DNA of 64,000 bases from Stictocephala bisonia (Eukaryota; Arthropoda; Insecta; Hemiptera; Membracidae), in assembly GCA_035578905.1 (NCBI GenBank), contig JAQJVL010000127.1, positions 682,001 to 746,000 of the forward strand, written 5' to 3'. Under the pieces are notes generated by a model. It saw nothing but the letters and a program-made list of their open reading frames with translations, was not told the DNA's origin and searched no databases. Both the position numbers and the translations under genes were made by a program. Shown here one piece after another: positions 11,963 to 25,424 of this stretch (position 1 is its first letter; each line of letters opens with the position of its first letter).

Positions 11963-13521
11963 GGATCTATAGATACGCCATTAATCAAAGACAAACAATA
12001 TTGCTACCAACAACAAAGACAACAGCCATTAATACTGACTGCCAATTGAATGAGAGCTTTTGTTAGGAAAATCAGAGGTTAGGCGAGTTGAATTATATCA
12101 TCAGTTCAACAGTTATAATTCAGTTAATGTGATATTTAATAAGTATTTCTGTTAATTGTAACATATCCCATTATACTTTTCTTTGCCAAAGGGATTTTCT
12201 AATAGTCAAATATTATATTAAAAAATATCAAAATACAAAATTAATATAATTATCTTTCCTTTTGCAGTATGTACACGTACGTATTACTTTTGTTCATATT
12301 AAGTTCTCTTTTAGTTTCTTAACCAGTTACATTTTCTCGTTCTGATCATACACTGACCAACTTTCAACAACAAGGATATATTGTATGAATAGGCGTCTTC
12401 TTGGAACGTTAGTGTGTGTTTTACTGAAACCCAAATCAATTTGTAGGGCGAATTCATTTATTGCTTCCCTTTCTTTACAATTTAAAGGGTATGAAAAGAA
12501 TTTAGTTTTTACTATAGCATTTTTTTTTGATCTGCTTGAAACATATAGCTAACTTAACCTTACTATCGTATTATATTTTTTCAAATTTATTTTTATCAGA
12601 ATACGACTAAACTAAATTTGTTATTAATAACATTTATGCGTATTTCAGATAAAAAATTTAATATAACATGCATTTAAAAGCAATACAAATGAAAAGTATA
12701 TGAAAATGCGTTTTCCAAACAAAGGGACACATATGACCAAAGTTTTTATTCCTTCTACACCTACGGGCACAATATTGGCCTATCATCTCACCTTACGTAT
12801 ACCCTCGACCAATGTTAGTCCACCCAGTCCCTCTACGGACATTTAAAACCACTGTTTGCCTACCCTCTCACCGACCGAAACGTAAGACCTTTTTTGGTCT
12901 ACTCCTTTACCCAACAGAATCTTACGATTTGTGGTAACACAGCCTTAAACGTAAAGTGGTATTAACCATCAGTCCACCAAAATACGGACAGTGGTATACA
13001 CGTAATATTTTCGAAACAAAACATAGGCAAAGGAATATGCAGTTGAGGCTACTAAGTTTAGTTTCAGAGTGGGCTACAATTAGACCCTAGAGGTAAAGAG
13101 ACCATAGGGGATACTGTTAAAGCTTAGTTATAAAACTGTCATTGGGAGCTGGAGTTAGATTATATTAGACAAAGAGGCCAAGAATGATACATTTTATTCA
13201 AGAAGAGGAAGATGAAGAAAAGTGTATTAAAATTCATGTTATTCAGTGTGTGGAATGTTTATATATGACTTTAACTGATCTAAAAAGTTTATTTTTTAAT
13301 TTAATACTGTCTTATCCTCTTTAACTGTACTTTTAAGTTCACAAATCTCAAAAGGTCTTTTAGTGAACTTAGACAAATCGGTCAATCCTTGGCTATTTGA
13401 CTTCTTTATTAAAAGTTGGTTGACGGCAACCTAACTATTTTGCCTGGGAACAATATTTGCGAATTATCGATGTATCACAAACTAAATATCGATCTTAGAC
13501 AAATATAGAAAGAAAAAAAAA
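10551..13521. other. AT-rich non-coding DNA with (TA)n and degenerate minisatellite-like tracts
   Basis: No gene is supported. A (TA)n tract fills 11914-11960. Segments at 11020-11290 and 12720-13000 carry loosely repeated 'ccaccaat', 'gtccacccagtccctctacgg', 'acccgcccacc' and 'accatgtacgtgt' motifs. Similar wording recurs at 46990-47080, 47690-47860 and 48130-48220, suggesting a degenerate minisatellite scattered in the region. A hairpin (catatagtgat / atcactatatg) lies at about 11500-11550. Confidence 0.4.
11914..11960. repeat. (TA)n microsatellite
   Basis: Uninterrupted TA dinucleotides, about 23 units, ending in 'tttatatgg'. Confidence 0.95.
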
Positions 13522-13943
13522 CGTGGATATGAATATACGTTATACACGGTAAGTGTGGATGACCTATGTAGTCTTGTTACTAACTATACTCATAACTGCT
13601 CAGAAGGGGTAATTTAATAATAACCCAGTATCAAGGGCAATTAAGGGAACTACATATCTCAAAGTAATCCAAATCTCATAAAATTGGTCTGGTTTTTTAG
13701 CTAATTGACGAACCTCATACTCAGTTCTCTCCTCTACACAACATCTCTACACTGACTACCACCCAACCGGGACACCCCAGACCATTAGTAGTGTCCATAT
13801 CAAAACGAACCATTGCCACGAACCCTTACGGTAACTTTTTTAATACGAAGTAAAATATATAGCGAAATAGTGTCATGAAACAGGATTATAATCATACAAT
13901 AGCATATCTAATTAAGAGTGTTATTTGTGAAACATTTACATAA
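13522..13943 (-). repeat. DR1 repeat copy b, 422 bp
   Basis: Runs from 'cgtggatatgaatatacg' to 'catttacataa'. It matches 15843-16264 over exactly the same 422 bp with about seven substitutions and no indel. Related to, but longer than, the diverged DR1 copies elsewhere. It has no terminal inverted repeat and no coding frame. The pair is the youngest DR1 copy event in the window. Confidence 0.85.
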
Positions 13944-15842
13944 AGTATATATCGAATTGTATATAAAGTGTATTTTTGTTTTCCACATCAAAAATGCCAT
14001 AAGGCTTCCACCCACTGGTCAGCAATAAACCACATTTTAGTGTATTATGTTCACGTAAAAAAAAACTAAATAAAATTATTGATTAACTGCAAGGCCTCTT
14101 TAAGAATGAAAGGCAAATTTTTATTTATTATTATATATATATATTTTTTTTAATGAAGATGCTTTTGAGAATAGAGAATACCGTCAATATTTAATGATAT
14201 GATATATCGGACTAAAATAGTGATATGGCCGATTTTATCGAAAGAAATTATCGATCATAATATAACAATATATCGAAACATATTTATCAATATTTCTATT
14301 ATCATTGCCATCCCTACTTACCTAACGTAAAATATGAGACTATATTCTGATCTGACAATCTACATTCTCACATGCCTTGTATTGTATGTTGTATGCCAAT
14401 ACCATAGAGACTCACAAGTGTGGTTCAAGGTAATGAAATAAACCCTCTTGATTGAACCATTTTTACGAATAAGAACTTAAATATTAGATTTTTTAAAATT
14501 TAGTATGACATAATATACACGATTCCAACACATTTCATATAGTGAGAAAAAACTTGTTATTTACCAACTCAAATTATACTTCTTGAAACAGTATTACAGT
14601 CTGAGACACCCACCAATACGCCTACAACGAGATCGAGGAATGGATGCTAAATGAATTCGAAATTATAAAACGAAATAAATGATTCGATCGACCAGTCGCT
14701 TGTTGTTGTGAACCAAAAGTCTCGTCCGATTTGCAGTTAATATTAATGACCGATGTCTTTGTTATGTCTGCTGGTTTTGTCTAAACTTGACTAATGGTCG
14801 ATCTATTAAATCATATGTTTAAATGTCTTTGTATTGCCTAACTTTTGATTTGAAATTGATTTATATTACTAATATAATTATAAAAGGCGTAAATGTAAAT
14901 ATTAATAATTAGTACTAGATAAAAAAATTAAACTATTGTTGAACATATTATATATTTAAAAATCATCTTGAAAAATAATATTATAGAAATATAAAATTAG
15001 AAAAAATGTATTATACAAATCAAGAGATATAGATTAAAAATATTTGTGGTAGTCTGTAATTATTCCACGTATTTTTTACCACGTGGTCATTTTGTCTTAA
15101 AAAAGTAACAAAATTTTATAGAAATGTTTGTAACCATCATTTACAAAAACACATATATTCAAATGATTTTTGGATGAAACAAACTTTAACTCTCATAGTA
15201 CAATTTGTATCAGCAGGTTTAAGGCATGTTTGTGTATTAAAAATTGTCATTGGCAAAGCTCTAATGGCAGGTAAATGTATTTTTACTTAATCATTTTTAT
15301 TTAAAAAGTAACGAATTAGCACACTAATTTTACTTTCCAACAGCTTGATACATGTTAATTTGCTTACATTACATAAAAATTAAATTTAAACTAAGGATTT
15401 ACTCTGACTAAAATTACATAGTAAGATTTATAATACACGTATAAAAATTCTCTAGTTACAATAATTTAAAAACCCTTATATATGGTGTATTAATACGTAT
15501 ATTTTACTTAGTTAAATAAAGCTTGGAAATGTTAGGAAAATAGGTACTTCAATGTCCATTAAAAATACTGTATGAACTGTGAATGGTACTGTAAGATAAA
15601 TACTTCCTAGAATCATAAATTTTTCGATTAAATTTAAAAATTTTTATTGTTTAAAATAATATTGGTTCTAGCATAAAAAAAACACACACATAAAAATTTA
15701 ACCTAACACATTGTTAGATATTATAAGTAAATGACATTGCAACAATGTGTTGTACAAATAAAGGTAAATATTTTCTAACATAATATACCTCAGATTATTC
15801 TCAGATTCTAACCCTGAAAAAAAAATTTCGTATGTATTTTAT
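13944..15842. other. AT-rich spacer between the two 422-bp repeats
   Basis: Non-coding, with runs such as 'atgatatgatatatcgg' near 14197. A short frame at about 14600-14680 (contains 'YNEIEEWMLNEFEIIK') is open for only some 25 codons and lacks a convincing acceptor. Confidence 0.4.
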
Positions 15843-16264
15843 CGTGGATATGAATATACGTTATACACGGTGAGTGTGGATGAGCTATGTAGTCTTGTTA
15901 CTAACTATACTCATAACTGCTCAGAAGGGGTAATTTAATAATAACCCAGTATCAAGGGCAATTAAGGGAACTACATATCTCAAAGTAATCCAAATCTCGT
16001 AAAATTGGTCTGGTTTTTTAGCTAATTGACGAACCTCATACTCAGTTCTCTCCTCTACACAACATCTCTACACTGACTACCACCCAACCGGGACACCCCA
16101 GACCATAAGTAGTGTCCATATCAAAACGAACCATTGCCACGAACCCTTACGGTAACTTTTTTAATACGAAGTGAAATATATAGCAAAATAGTGTCATGAA
16201 ACAGGATTATAATCATACAATAGCATATCTAATTAAGAGTGTTATTTGTAAAACATTTACATAA
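15843..16264 (-). repeat. DR1 repeat copy c, 422 bp
   Basis: Near-identical partner of 13522-13943, in the same orientation, with start-to-start spacing of 2321 bp. The flanks ('tgtattttat' and 'ctgtaaatat') differ from the other copy, so the copied unit is the 422 bp itself and not a larger tandem duplication. Confidence 0.85.
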
Positions 16265-17670
16265 CTGTAAATATCATAGGGCATTCTTCTTTAAAACAGA
16301 TGTTTATTAAAAATAGTACTCTGTAATAAATATAATATCTGGTTAAAGATATAACCTCAGAATATTACAACAGCTCTGTAAGCTCCAAAAGGTACAAAAC
16401 CAAACCAAATTATCATAGAAATGTACGTGATAGGCTAACAGTACACCATATGGAATAATTGCTAGGGCTGGCAGTGTATGATACCGTCTTAGATTGCTAA
16501 TTATATTTGCTGATCCTGCCTGCTATTTAGGTAATACTTGTTTAGCTTACAGTTGTAGATAGTGAACATCTACGATTTTGTTCTTGTAATTTTTTAAGGA
16601 GAGGCCGATCTTTTCGTTAACTTTACATACTTTTCTTTTTAACGGATTTTTTATTATTTATTTCTAATACCCTAAACAAAATACATAAAAATATGACTAA
16701 CCATTACATACATGTTGAATATAAATATTCTTAAGGGGACACTAATGTAAAGGTTACTACAATGTCTAGGCCACAAAATTAACAAATCGTTCAATATTGA
16801 AAACCGTTCAATAACATTTTAAATCCATATGATTTTCCTCAATATGCATATATTATTATCATAGAAATCACGTGCTCGTATATACCCAATTAAGACACAG
16901 TTCCTCTCACCTGCTTAAACTAGCCCACTTTTCTATTGTACAGTGAACTAACATTGGTCGTAACACTACTTCCAAACCATGAATAGGGCTAAAGTGCATG
17001 GTCGCATTTTGACTTAAACCCGATCCGTGATCATGCCCCACCTCAAACCCTTAGCTACGGCTTTTCCTAAGCATTATACAGTATCGTACACAGTGTATTC
17101 AGTCTGTGATTTTTAAACATTTAAGTAGGCTTAGCTTTATGTTTCTTCATAACATGCAGTTTGAAATTACGACAGCAGTTTATGAACTGCCCTTAAAAAA
17201 GGGTGGAATGAAAAAACTAACACATCTTGAAATAAAAGAATTCGAACTCAGTTTGGATTTCTACTAGAAAATGAATAATATAATCATAAAAACATATATT
17301 CGCTTCTGGTTAAAATAAGGAGAAAGATTTTGAACAAACGCAACGTTTCCAGCGGTAAGAAACAACTCTTGTTCCCAAGTGGACCAATTTATCTTATATT
17401 TATTTATTAATAGTTAAAAAATGCTTGCAGAACATGATTTGTCACAACTGTTCTTTTGACAAATTGTCAAATTGTTATTTGTCACATTGTTTTTGTTTGT
17501 TTTTTGTTATTGTTATTTGTTATTGTTAATTGTTATTTGTCACAACTACTCATTACACACTTACAACTAATTACATACTTATAGATTACCTATTACACAC
17601 ACAATAAAAATAAAATTTAAATAAGAAAAAAACTAAAATGTAAGAAAAATTACAAACAGTTAAAACTTAC
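16265..17670. other. AT-rich non-coding DNA, TTGTTATT-rich tract
   Basis: No gene is supported. At 17440-17545 the sequence is a simple run of 'ttgttatttgtcac' and 'ttgttatt' motifs. A donor-like box (cagcg|gtaaga) lies near 17350 but no exon can be defended. Confidence 0.4.
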
Positions 17671-17714
17671 ATGTACGCTGCACCTGCCTCCGGAGGGCTC
17701 CGACCATCCTTCAT
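17671..17714 (-). CDS. Candidate first coding exon in a GC-rich island
   Basis: An abrupt GC-rich island (about 17673-17850) stands out from its AT-rich surroundings. On the - strand an ATG at 17714 opens MKDGRSPPEAGAAY and meets a strong donor (acat|gtaagt) at 17670, leaving two bases (phase 2). A short upstream frame (ATGGCGGCTCAGTATTAG) precedes it. The composition suits a 5' exon/promoter region, but no downstream exon was found, and a transposon 5' end or SINE could look the same. The palindrome 'cctccggagg' lies in the exon. Confidence 0.25.
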
Positions 17715-18424
17715 ATTACACACACTAATACTGAGCCGCCATTGCAATTACCCATCAGGCAGTTCGGTGGCAGTGGATGTGTGTTTTTCTTCCACGCAGC
17801 GTCATTCAGTGATTACTTCTGGCGGGAATATTTGGTTCTAAATATACCAGGCTATGGGATTTTTTTATTTTTTAGAAAGGTGCAATCTCCGTTTTACTTA
17901 ATTTATTTGGTTTCCGTATATTTGTATAAAGGCACTTTTATTAAATGTTCTTTTGTAATAGTGTTGCTCTTTATTAAATATGTTTTCTTACCCATTTAAA
18001 TGTCTACACATTTTACCATGCATGGAAAATGCTTGCTGCAGCAAATTTGGGCTATTGTGTTTTTAAATTCAAAGGATATTCTTGAGTTCAGTATGAGTAC
18101 TTATGTTCGTTCTTTAAATGAAGGGAGAGTCATCATTTATAGAATATATCATACACCTATATACATGTAATAAGACAAACACCTCTGACTCACTCCTTCA
18201 CTCACTGTTCACTGCACCTAAATAACTGTTATGTTACAATAAAGCTGTTCTTAGGTTATACAATATTGTATAACCTCTTATTAAACTGATGATGGTCTTT
18301 CGAGACCAAAATCGATTTTAAACATTAAAAAAAATCAAGAAAAGATTGCTAAGTGTAGTTCTTTTTATATATATATATATATATAAATATTAAGCAATCA
18401 AATAGCTAAAAATGTCAAACCTCT

Positions 18425-18487
<63 letters not shown>

Positions 18488-20140
18488 TGTTAAATGTTCT
18501 ATAATTGTTAAGCCTCGGCTACTGTTTTACTATAGCATCTTCAGTAACCAAAAAAAAAATAAAGCATACTATGAATTGTAACCTTAACTGTAAGGTACAT
18601 ACTTTTAACGACTTTAATTAAAATTAACTATTAAAATCAAAGCACCAGGTGGACATATTTATCTCATATATGGTTATACAGACAACCAAAGGTGTGTGTT
18701 ATCTCTCTATAATTGTTAATATTATAGACAGTAAATAAACTAAAAGTTTTATAATTGTCTTAAAGCGTTTTACAATGTTAAAAGCACGCTATCCTTCAAC
18801 AAAGAGTACATTGCTATTGCAAGTCAGCTATAATAGGTGGAGCTCTGTGCTTGTGTGTGTAACGCACCAGCAGTAGCCTAAGTTGTTGCCATCAGCCAGC
18901 CGTAGTTCGTAGAGATTTTCCTTCTTATGATTGACAACGCACTCCCCTCCATTGTTCTTTTATATTTATTACTTGAATTTCAGTTTAATTGTGTTCCTTT
19001 TTCATGCTAGAAAAAACTGTGGAAAATAGAAACGTGACTTTTGATTCCTTAACTCATTATTGAAAACAAATTGGTCTTTGTAGCCATTGAATCAAATTAA
19101 TCAATATATAAATATGTATGCTATTTAACAACCCAAGTTGTGTAATAAGTTATTTTCATACAACACAAAAAATCTCTAGCTATGTACATAAAGCATTATG
19201 TTCGTAAGTATTGCCTGAGTCAGTGATTAATATCGTATACTGGACTGTTCTAGGCCTATACATACCAATGGGTTTGTGTGATGCCTAGTTTCTATTTTAG
19301 ACCTCTAATGCAACCGGTTGCTAGCCTGAAATAACAAACCACACTATTCAAAAATTTAGTTATCCGAAATTATCTTGATATAATTAACTTTATTTAATCA
19401 CGTCAGTAACGTACTACCAGGCTGATGAACATAAAGGTTGGATTTATATACGTGGTACGGTAATGTAAAAATGAAATAAGATAATTTCACAATGTACTAA
19501 ATTATGTTTAAAATGTAACAAATCAGTATACACTTACTACACCATGAAGTATGATTTTTCATTGTAATTACATAAGACATTATACTAACAACTGCACTTT
19601 TATTGATACTATATTTAGACAATTAGTAACTATGAATGGATCATGTATACACCATATTATAAAAAAATATATCATTATAACTACAGTTCTTAAAAACACA
19701 ATAAATAAGTTCTATGTAAATTTTCGTATTTTCATAAATAAATGCTGAGTTTTTAACGGAAAACTATACGTTTATGTTACATAATATGAGTATAAATAAG
19801 GTGAAACGTATACAATCATAAAATGTTATATAGCGCAATTGATAAACAGGGCTAAAGCATTTTATTCCATAAAATGATTGCTACACTAAAATGATCATCG
19901 TACAGTATATAACCACTTAGTATAACAAGTAGTCAAAGTGCACTGCAAGCACTAGAGGTCTAGTGAACCCAATTATTGTGGGTAGCTTCAAACCACAAAA
20001 GTCCTTTTAATAAAAAAGGAAATTGACGTAGTTCCCTAGCTACCACAAGCATAACTGGATGATATACTTTGCCTTATCAAGTGGGAACATAAATATTTAT
20101 GAGCATATTAACTTATTTTGGAAGGTGTGTGAATCTAACC
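17715..20140. other. AT-rich non-coding DNA with palindrome and (TA)n tracts
   Basis: No gene is supported. The frame at 17742-17999 is Phe/Leu/Tyr-rich and lacks an ATG. A perfect 22-bp palindrome lies at 18254-18275 (ggttatacaat/attgtataacc), just before CTGATGA plus stem TGGTC/GACCA (18286-18308). (TA)n tracts fill 18366-18386 and 18430-18484. Confidence 0.5.
18430..18484. repeat. (TA)n microsatellite
   Basis: About 27 uninterrupted TA units. A shorter tract lies 45 bp to the left (18366-18386). Confidence 0.95.
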
Positions 20141-21095
20141 GTACCTGTAGACACCTGTAATTAAGTGGGTGATATTATACCTGTAACCACCTGTAATAAA
20201 GTGGGTGACATTATACCTGTAACCACCTGTAATAAAGTGGGTGACATTATACCTGTAACCACCTGTAATAAAGTGGGTGACATTATACCTGTACCTGTAG
20301 ACACCTGTAATTAAGTGGGTGATATTATACCTGTAGACAGCTGTAATAAAGTGGGTGACATTATACCTGTAGACAGCTGTAATAAAGTGGGTGACATTAC
20401 ACCTGTACCTGTAGACACCTGTAATAAAGTGGGTGACATTATACCTGTACGTGTAGATACCTGTAATAAAGTGGGTGACATTATACCTGTACGTGTAGAT
20501 ACCTGTAATAAAGTGGGTGATATTATACCTGTACCTGTAGACGCCTGTAATAAAGTGGGTAACATTATACCTGTACCTGTAGTGACCAGTATCAAAGTGG
20601 GTGACATTATATCTGTACAAGTAGACACCTGTAACAGAGTGAGTGACATTATACCTGTACCTGTAGACACCTGTAACAGAGTGAGTGACGTTATACCTGT
20701 ACCTGTAAACACCTGTAATAGATTGGGTGACATTATACCTATACCAGTAGATCCCTGTAATAGAGTGGGTGACATTATACCTGTACCTGTAGAAACCTGT
20801 AATAAAGTGGGTGACATTATACCTGTACATGCAGACACCTGTAATAAAGTGGGTGACATTATACCTGTACCTGTATACACCTGTAATAAAGTGGGTGAAA
20901 TTATACCTGTGCGTGTAGACACCTGTAATAAAGTGGGTGATATTATACCTGTACCTGTAGACACCTGTAATAAAGTGGGTGACATTATACCTGTACCTGT
21001 AGATACCAGTAAAAGAGTGGGTGACATTATACCTATACATGTAGACACGTGTAACGGAGTGGGTGACACTATACTTATATACCTGTAGACATATA
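20141..21095. repeat. 36/42-bp minisatellite, about 24 units
   Basis: The core unit contains 'cacctgtaataaagtgggtgacattata' followed by one or two copies of 'cctgta' and then 'gtagac'. Length therefore alternates between 36 and 42 bp. The middle copies vary ('gatt', 'cagagtgagtg') and the array fades into 'atatatatcag' at the right. Long frames are open at once on the - strand (two frames, up to 301 codons, Y-R-Y-N-V-T-H-F-I-T-G repeats) and on the + strand (257 codons). This follows from a stop-free unit whose length changes by 6 bp, so none is called as a gene. Confidence 0.9.
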
Positions 21096-23689
21096 TATCA
21101 GAGTGCTGAAGAGTAAATTGTTACAACTCGGTAATGTTAAATGAACTCTTACTGGAAAGTAGAGGAGACATGTTAATCTTTGCTTGTTATTGGGCTATTA
21201 CTCACAGACTGGCACCAGGGCGATCACACGTTTAGAATCATGAGATGAGTGTCTTGCATCAAGACATTGCTTATATAACTTAAAGTTGATTAATATTTTC
21301 CGTAGTATTGGATTTGTTATGAAATTTTATTGGGGGCTAATATTAAGATACTAACCATACAGTTTTTCTTAAATTTAAATATATATTGTTATCTAAATGT
21401 TAACACTAAATATTATGTTGAGCATTATTTATGTACACACGCTGTAGTGGTTAAACTAGTTTAGGTCATATTCTTATGTGTAGAAAGGTACTAATAAATC
21501 ACCCATAAAAATACATTTCACCACGATGTTGTAACAGTAAATATAACATCTCATTTCTAAGAAAAGAAATAAATACGTAACTAATATTGCAAGTTGCAAA
21601 TTGTAAAATTCAATTCCACAGATTATCTGAATGCATTTATTGTCCCTATTGCCAATCTGTCAGTGCACCTTCTCAATACATAAGGACTATACTCCTTAAC
21701 TGTTTCTTTGAGTTCATGAGTGCCACATGACACAAGGTATATTCAATCTTAAGTAGAATCATGGCTGCTATTTTTCTCATGAATGTGAATCTTTTCTTGG
21801 GCATTTTAAAATACCTAATATGACCATTCGAACATGACAGTGGTATCATCCCTCCAACCACCCACACACGCACACGGTAGAACTGAACCTTTATTAATAT
21901 TACACTTTTACTTCAGTGCACACTACTTTAATCGAACATAAAAATTAAATTAATTTTTCAACTCAGAAGATTTTTTTAATACCATGACGATTTGTATCCT
22001 CCAAGTCACAGCCTGAAAATAGTCGCGTGAATCTGAAAAGTGGTTGATTGCCTCATCATCAATTCTACAGCCCTACTTCAGAGTTAGCTCGGTGACAGCC
22101 AGGTTACTCCTCAGACTGAGGAAAAACAAAAATAATGTCTACAATAAGGAAAAGGACTTTGTGTAATGAATATCATCCATTTATTTGTTCATATTCTAAC
22201 ATTCAATTGAGTGGTTTTAAAATTATAATTATAAATTAATGGTAAATTAGTATATTTTTTAATAATCAATAAAACTAAAAAAGTAATATTAAACGCATAC
22301 TAACCTATACACAAATATCCTTGTGGAGAGTACCCCATAAACATTAAATTATTTTACAGTAATTAAGGTTTTATATTTATTATTCTATTATTAGTTAATA
22401 AATATAATATCAATTAGTTTTCGTTGTTACAGTATACATTTGTTATTATTTGTTAAACATTATCATAATGTTTTAGATATTTGTACCATTCATTTATTAT
22501 TATTTTTTTGTTATTCCCTACGATTACAGTATAGTACTAATAATCCACTCTGGATACAATTCAACGTTTTTGAAATAGGGACTAGCTTTTCCTACCTTTG
22601 GGAGTGTTATTGGAGAAAAATAATCTTTTTTTAATATGTTCATGTTTTCACATTTTATCAGTGCCGTTTTATGTGGGATGAACATTTTTTGTCGGACTTT
22701 TATCAATTTGTTTTCCTTATAAAGTTTGATATTCTACTCGAATTATTCAATTATTAACATATATTTGACTCCTTAGGGACCATCCCCTGATGTGATAAAC
22801 AGTTTTCCTTAAAAACTGATTTTTAGTTACAGAAAAGATTGTTTAAATCACTGACCTAATCTACAATGATAAGTGATTAATTACTTGTTTAGGTCATAAC
22901 TGAACATTCACATGGGCAAACCCTTTTAGGTCGGCTTTGTAACATGCTATTTTCCTAACGAAATCTTTAATCTGATATTTAACTTTACCTATGCTCTCAT
23001 TTAAGACTTTCTCCTGTATCCTAATGAGCCCACCCCTACTTTGATTTGAACTTGATAGTTTAAATAGGTACTTTTTTTAACTTAACGATTTTGTTCATTT
23101 TGATGGTTTAGTATGTATTCATTAAAAAGTAATATTAATAATGTCCCGTACGTAAAAAACCAAACTTCTGGATAAAAGAAATGTTTTATAAAAGTGCTCT
23201 CTCTCGCTCCGTTATCCATCTAATTGTTTGTGATTTTTACAAAAACTTAAATATCTCTTAAGTTATTTGCGATAATTTAATGAAAATTGCTATGAATCTT
23301 GATCTTAACAGTAGTCATGTACTACTTAAATTTCATATTTGTACAATAATTAATTTTAAATTTGCAGCAAATTAAAATTTGTAAAGCTTAATATCTTAAA
23401 TGTTACTATAAACCAATTAATTACAAAAATGTAGAAACAGTTATTCCTAAAAATAATCTTATAAAAATGTCAAAGATCAAACGACAATTAAGTGTTAGAC
23501 TCAGTTTTTTTACTAAATAACAAATATTTACTATCCGAAGAATTCCGTTGTTTTCAAACAGAAATTTAAATATCTCAGTTAATGGTTGTTTAATTAAACA
23601 TATGTACACTATAATTTGTAGAAATAAATGTTTCTAGAAACTATAAACTATATATATGACTTTTTTTTTTTACCAAGGAATGACCTCCA
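21096..23689. other. AT-rich DNA, no gene seen
   Basis: Several 60-70 codon frames occur, but they lack ATG context, splice sites or recognisable content. The frame at 21673-21873 on the - strand has somewhat protein-like composition but no homology I can name. Confidence 0.4.
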
Positions 23690-23935
23690 GAAATATGGTT
23701 GGCTACTTACGGAAAACCATATATAGATGTACACAGACATGAACCACCTACACAAACTGTTGCCTATTTTATGGCGATTGAGAGTAGGATAAGTATGAAA
23801 GGCATGTGTAGTCCTGTTAACTACTGAGTACAACTGAGTATTAGAAAGGATAATTTATTATTATTCCAGTAGTCAGGGCTACTCAAGGACCTAAAGCTTT
23901 ACGTGGAATCGGAACTATATATGGTCCAGTACGGT
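23690..23935 (-). repeat. DR1 repeat copy d
   Basis: Diverged copy on the - strand, recognised by 'gtagtcctgttaactac', 'agaaaggataatttatta', 'ccagtagtcagggctactcaaggacc' and 'tttacgtggaatc', in the same order as in copies b, c and g. Confidence 0.6.
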
Positions 23936-24816
23936 TTGATTGTCAGCAAAATGACAAATGCTGTACTTCTTTTTCTCCCTAAAAAATATCCGTACACTTA
24001 TTTACGTGTAGTATGCTTTACGATCTCCCAGTACATTAATGATTATATAATAATATTATGCAGTGTATTGATAACACTTTTATAAATATACAGTAGCTTT
24101 AGACAATGGATGTGAGTGACACTCTGATTAAGTTAATATTAGTTATAATGGTATTATTAATTGACTTAATTAACTACGCAGTTCCCCACTCAGAGACTGA
24201 GACTAAAGTTATAGGTTAGTTAGCTCGGATAATTAGCTGTCAACAAACATCTGTGAAGCTGTTAGCATGGCTTTGTCTTATAATATACACAAATTGTTTT
24301 AGTACCAGGATTAATTTATAATTAAGGACTTATAGTATTTATACAATATTGGGATCTCTTATATTAAATAGCTTCTTAAATTATATTACGCTAAAAATAT
24401 TTCCTAGTATAGATGAACTTTCCTAGTTTAGTAAAAACAAAATACACAAGCTATTTTACTTTGAAAGTATAGATTAATTGTTATTCTACTAATTGTTTCT
24501 TTGGTTGAATCATTTATTATACAAACCTACAATAGACAAACCATCTAATAGGAATATTTGTGGCAGGATTTTTTTTAGTTTGTATGGCTCACAACCACAG
24601 TCGGTTTAAAACTGCATTACATTTACATGGGACTACACTAGCGCTCCACAATGAACCACAAAAACGACTGATATTTTGAGACTCAACATTTAACATTGGA
24701 TGGGAGATCTATTATTGTATAAATCAATGGTTGAATCCTGTGTTTAAATATAAAAATGAAACCTCTATCATAAATAGTTTTAATATGTTTGGGGACATGT
24801 TTTTGCAATTATGAAA

Positions 24817-25115
24817 TATTGGTCTACTAGATAAGTCTGGAGTGTCCATGTTGTGTGGTAATCAGTGTCCGAATATTGTGTAGGGGAAATATGGGTAGGA
24901 TCAGGGAGCTTGTTAATCAGCTTAAAAGTAACAAGTGCCTAGGATTCCCGTAATCGACCCCCACGTAATCGGACCATGTAGGTCCCTTAGTTGTCCTGGA
25001 TACTGGGCAATTATTAAACGACCCTTTCTGAGTATAAGTCGAACTCAGTTAGTAACCAGACTACAGTAATCCTACTCAGCCTACACTCGTATAACAATTT
25101 ATATTCGGCCTAAAA
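24817..25115 (+). repeat. DR1 repeat copy e
   Basis: Plus-strand copy with 'gtctggagtgtccatgttg', 'gtggtaatcagtgtcc', 'atattgtgtagggg', 'aggtcccttagttgtcctgg', 'atactgggcaattattaaac' and 'ccctttctgag'. These blocks align with the reverse complement of copy b. Confidence 0.65.
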
Positions 25116-25424
25116 AACGGAAAACGTTAGGTCAGCTTCTCATAAATAAAAATAGTAATTAGAATATTTGAAGGTATAATCAAACCGGTTGGAGGAAATG
25201 TTAATTAATGTGATTGTGAAGAAAATACTTGATGTAAGAATTTTATAGATGAATAGGGACACAGTATATTAGATTACTAAAACAATATTTGTGGACTAAT
25301 AATACGATACACTAAGGAACTAGTTCATAAAATACGACATATAATGTATAATGTTTAAATATTTAGAGAGTTACAAACTGTATAATATATTGGACGTGCT
25401 GCTTGGTAACCAAAGTACCGTTAA

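Noticed and set aside
17742..17999. 85-codon + strand frame next to the GC island
   Set aside because: No ATG start. It becomes Phe/Leu/Tyr-only in its second half. The island is better explained on the - strand.
20135..21088. Long frames on both strands as repeat-rich proteins
   Set aside because: Three frames are open together because the minisatellite unit is a multiple of 3 without stops. There is no promoter, splice or selection evidence.
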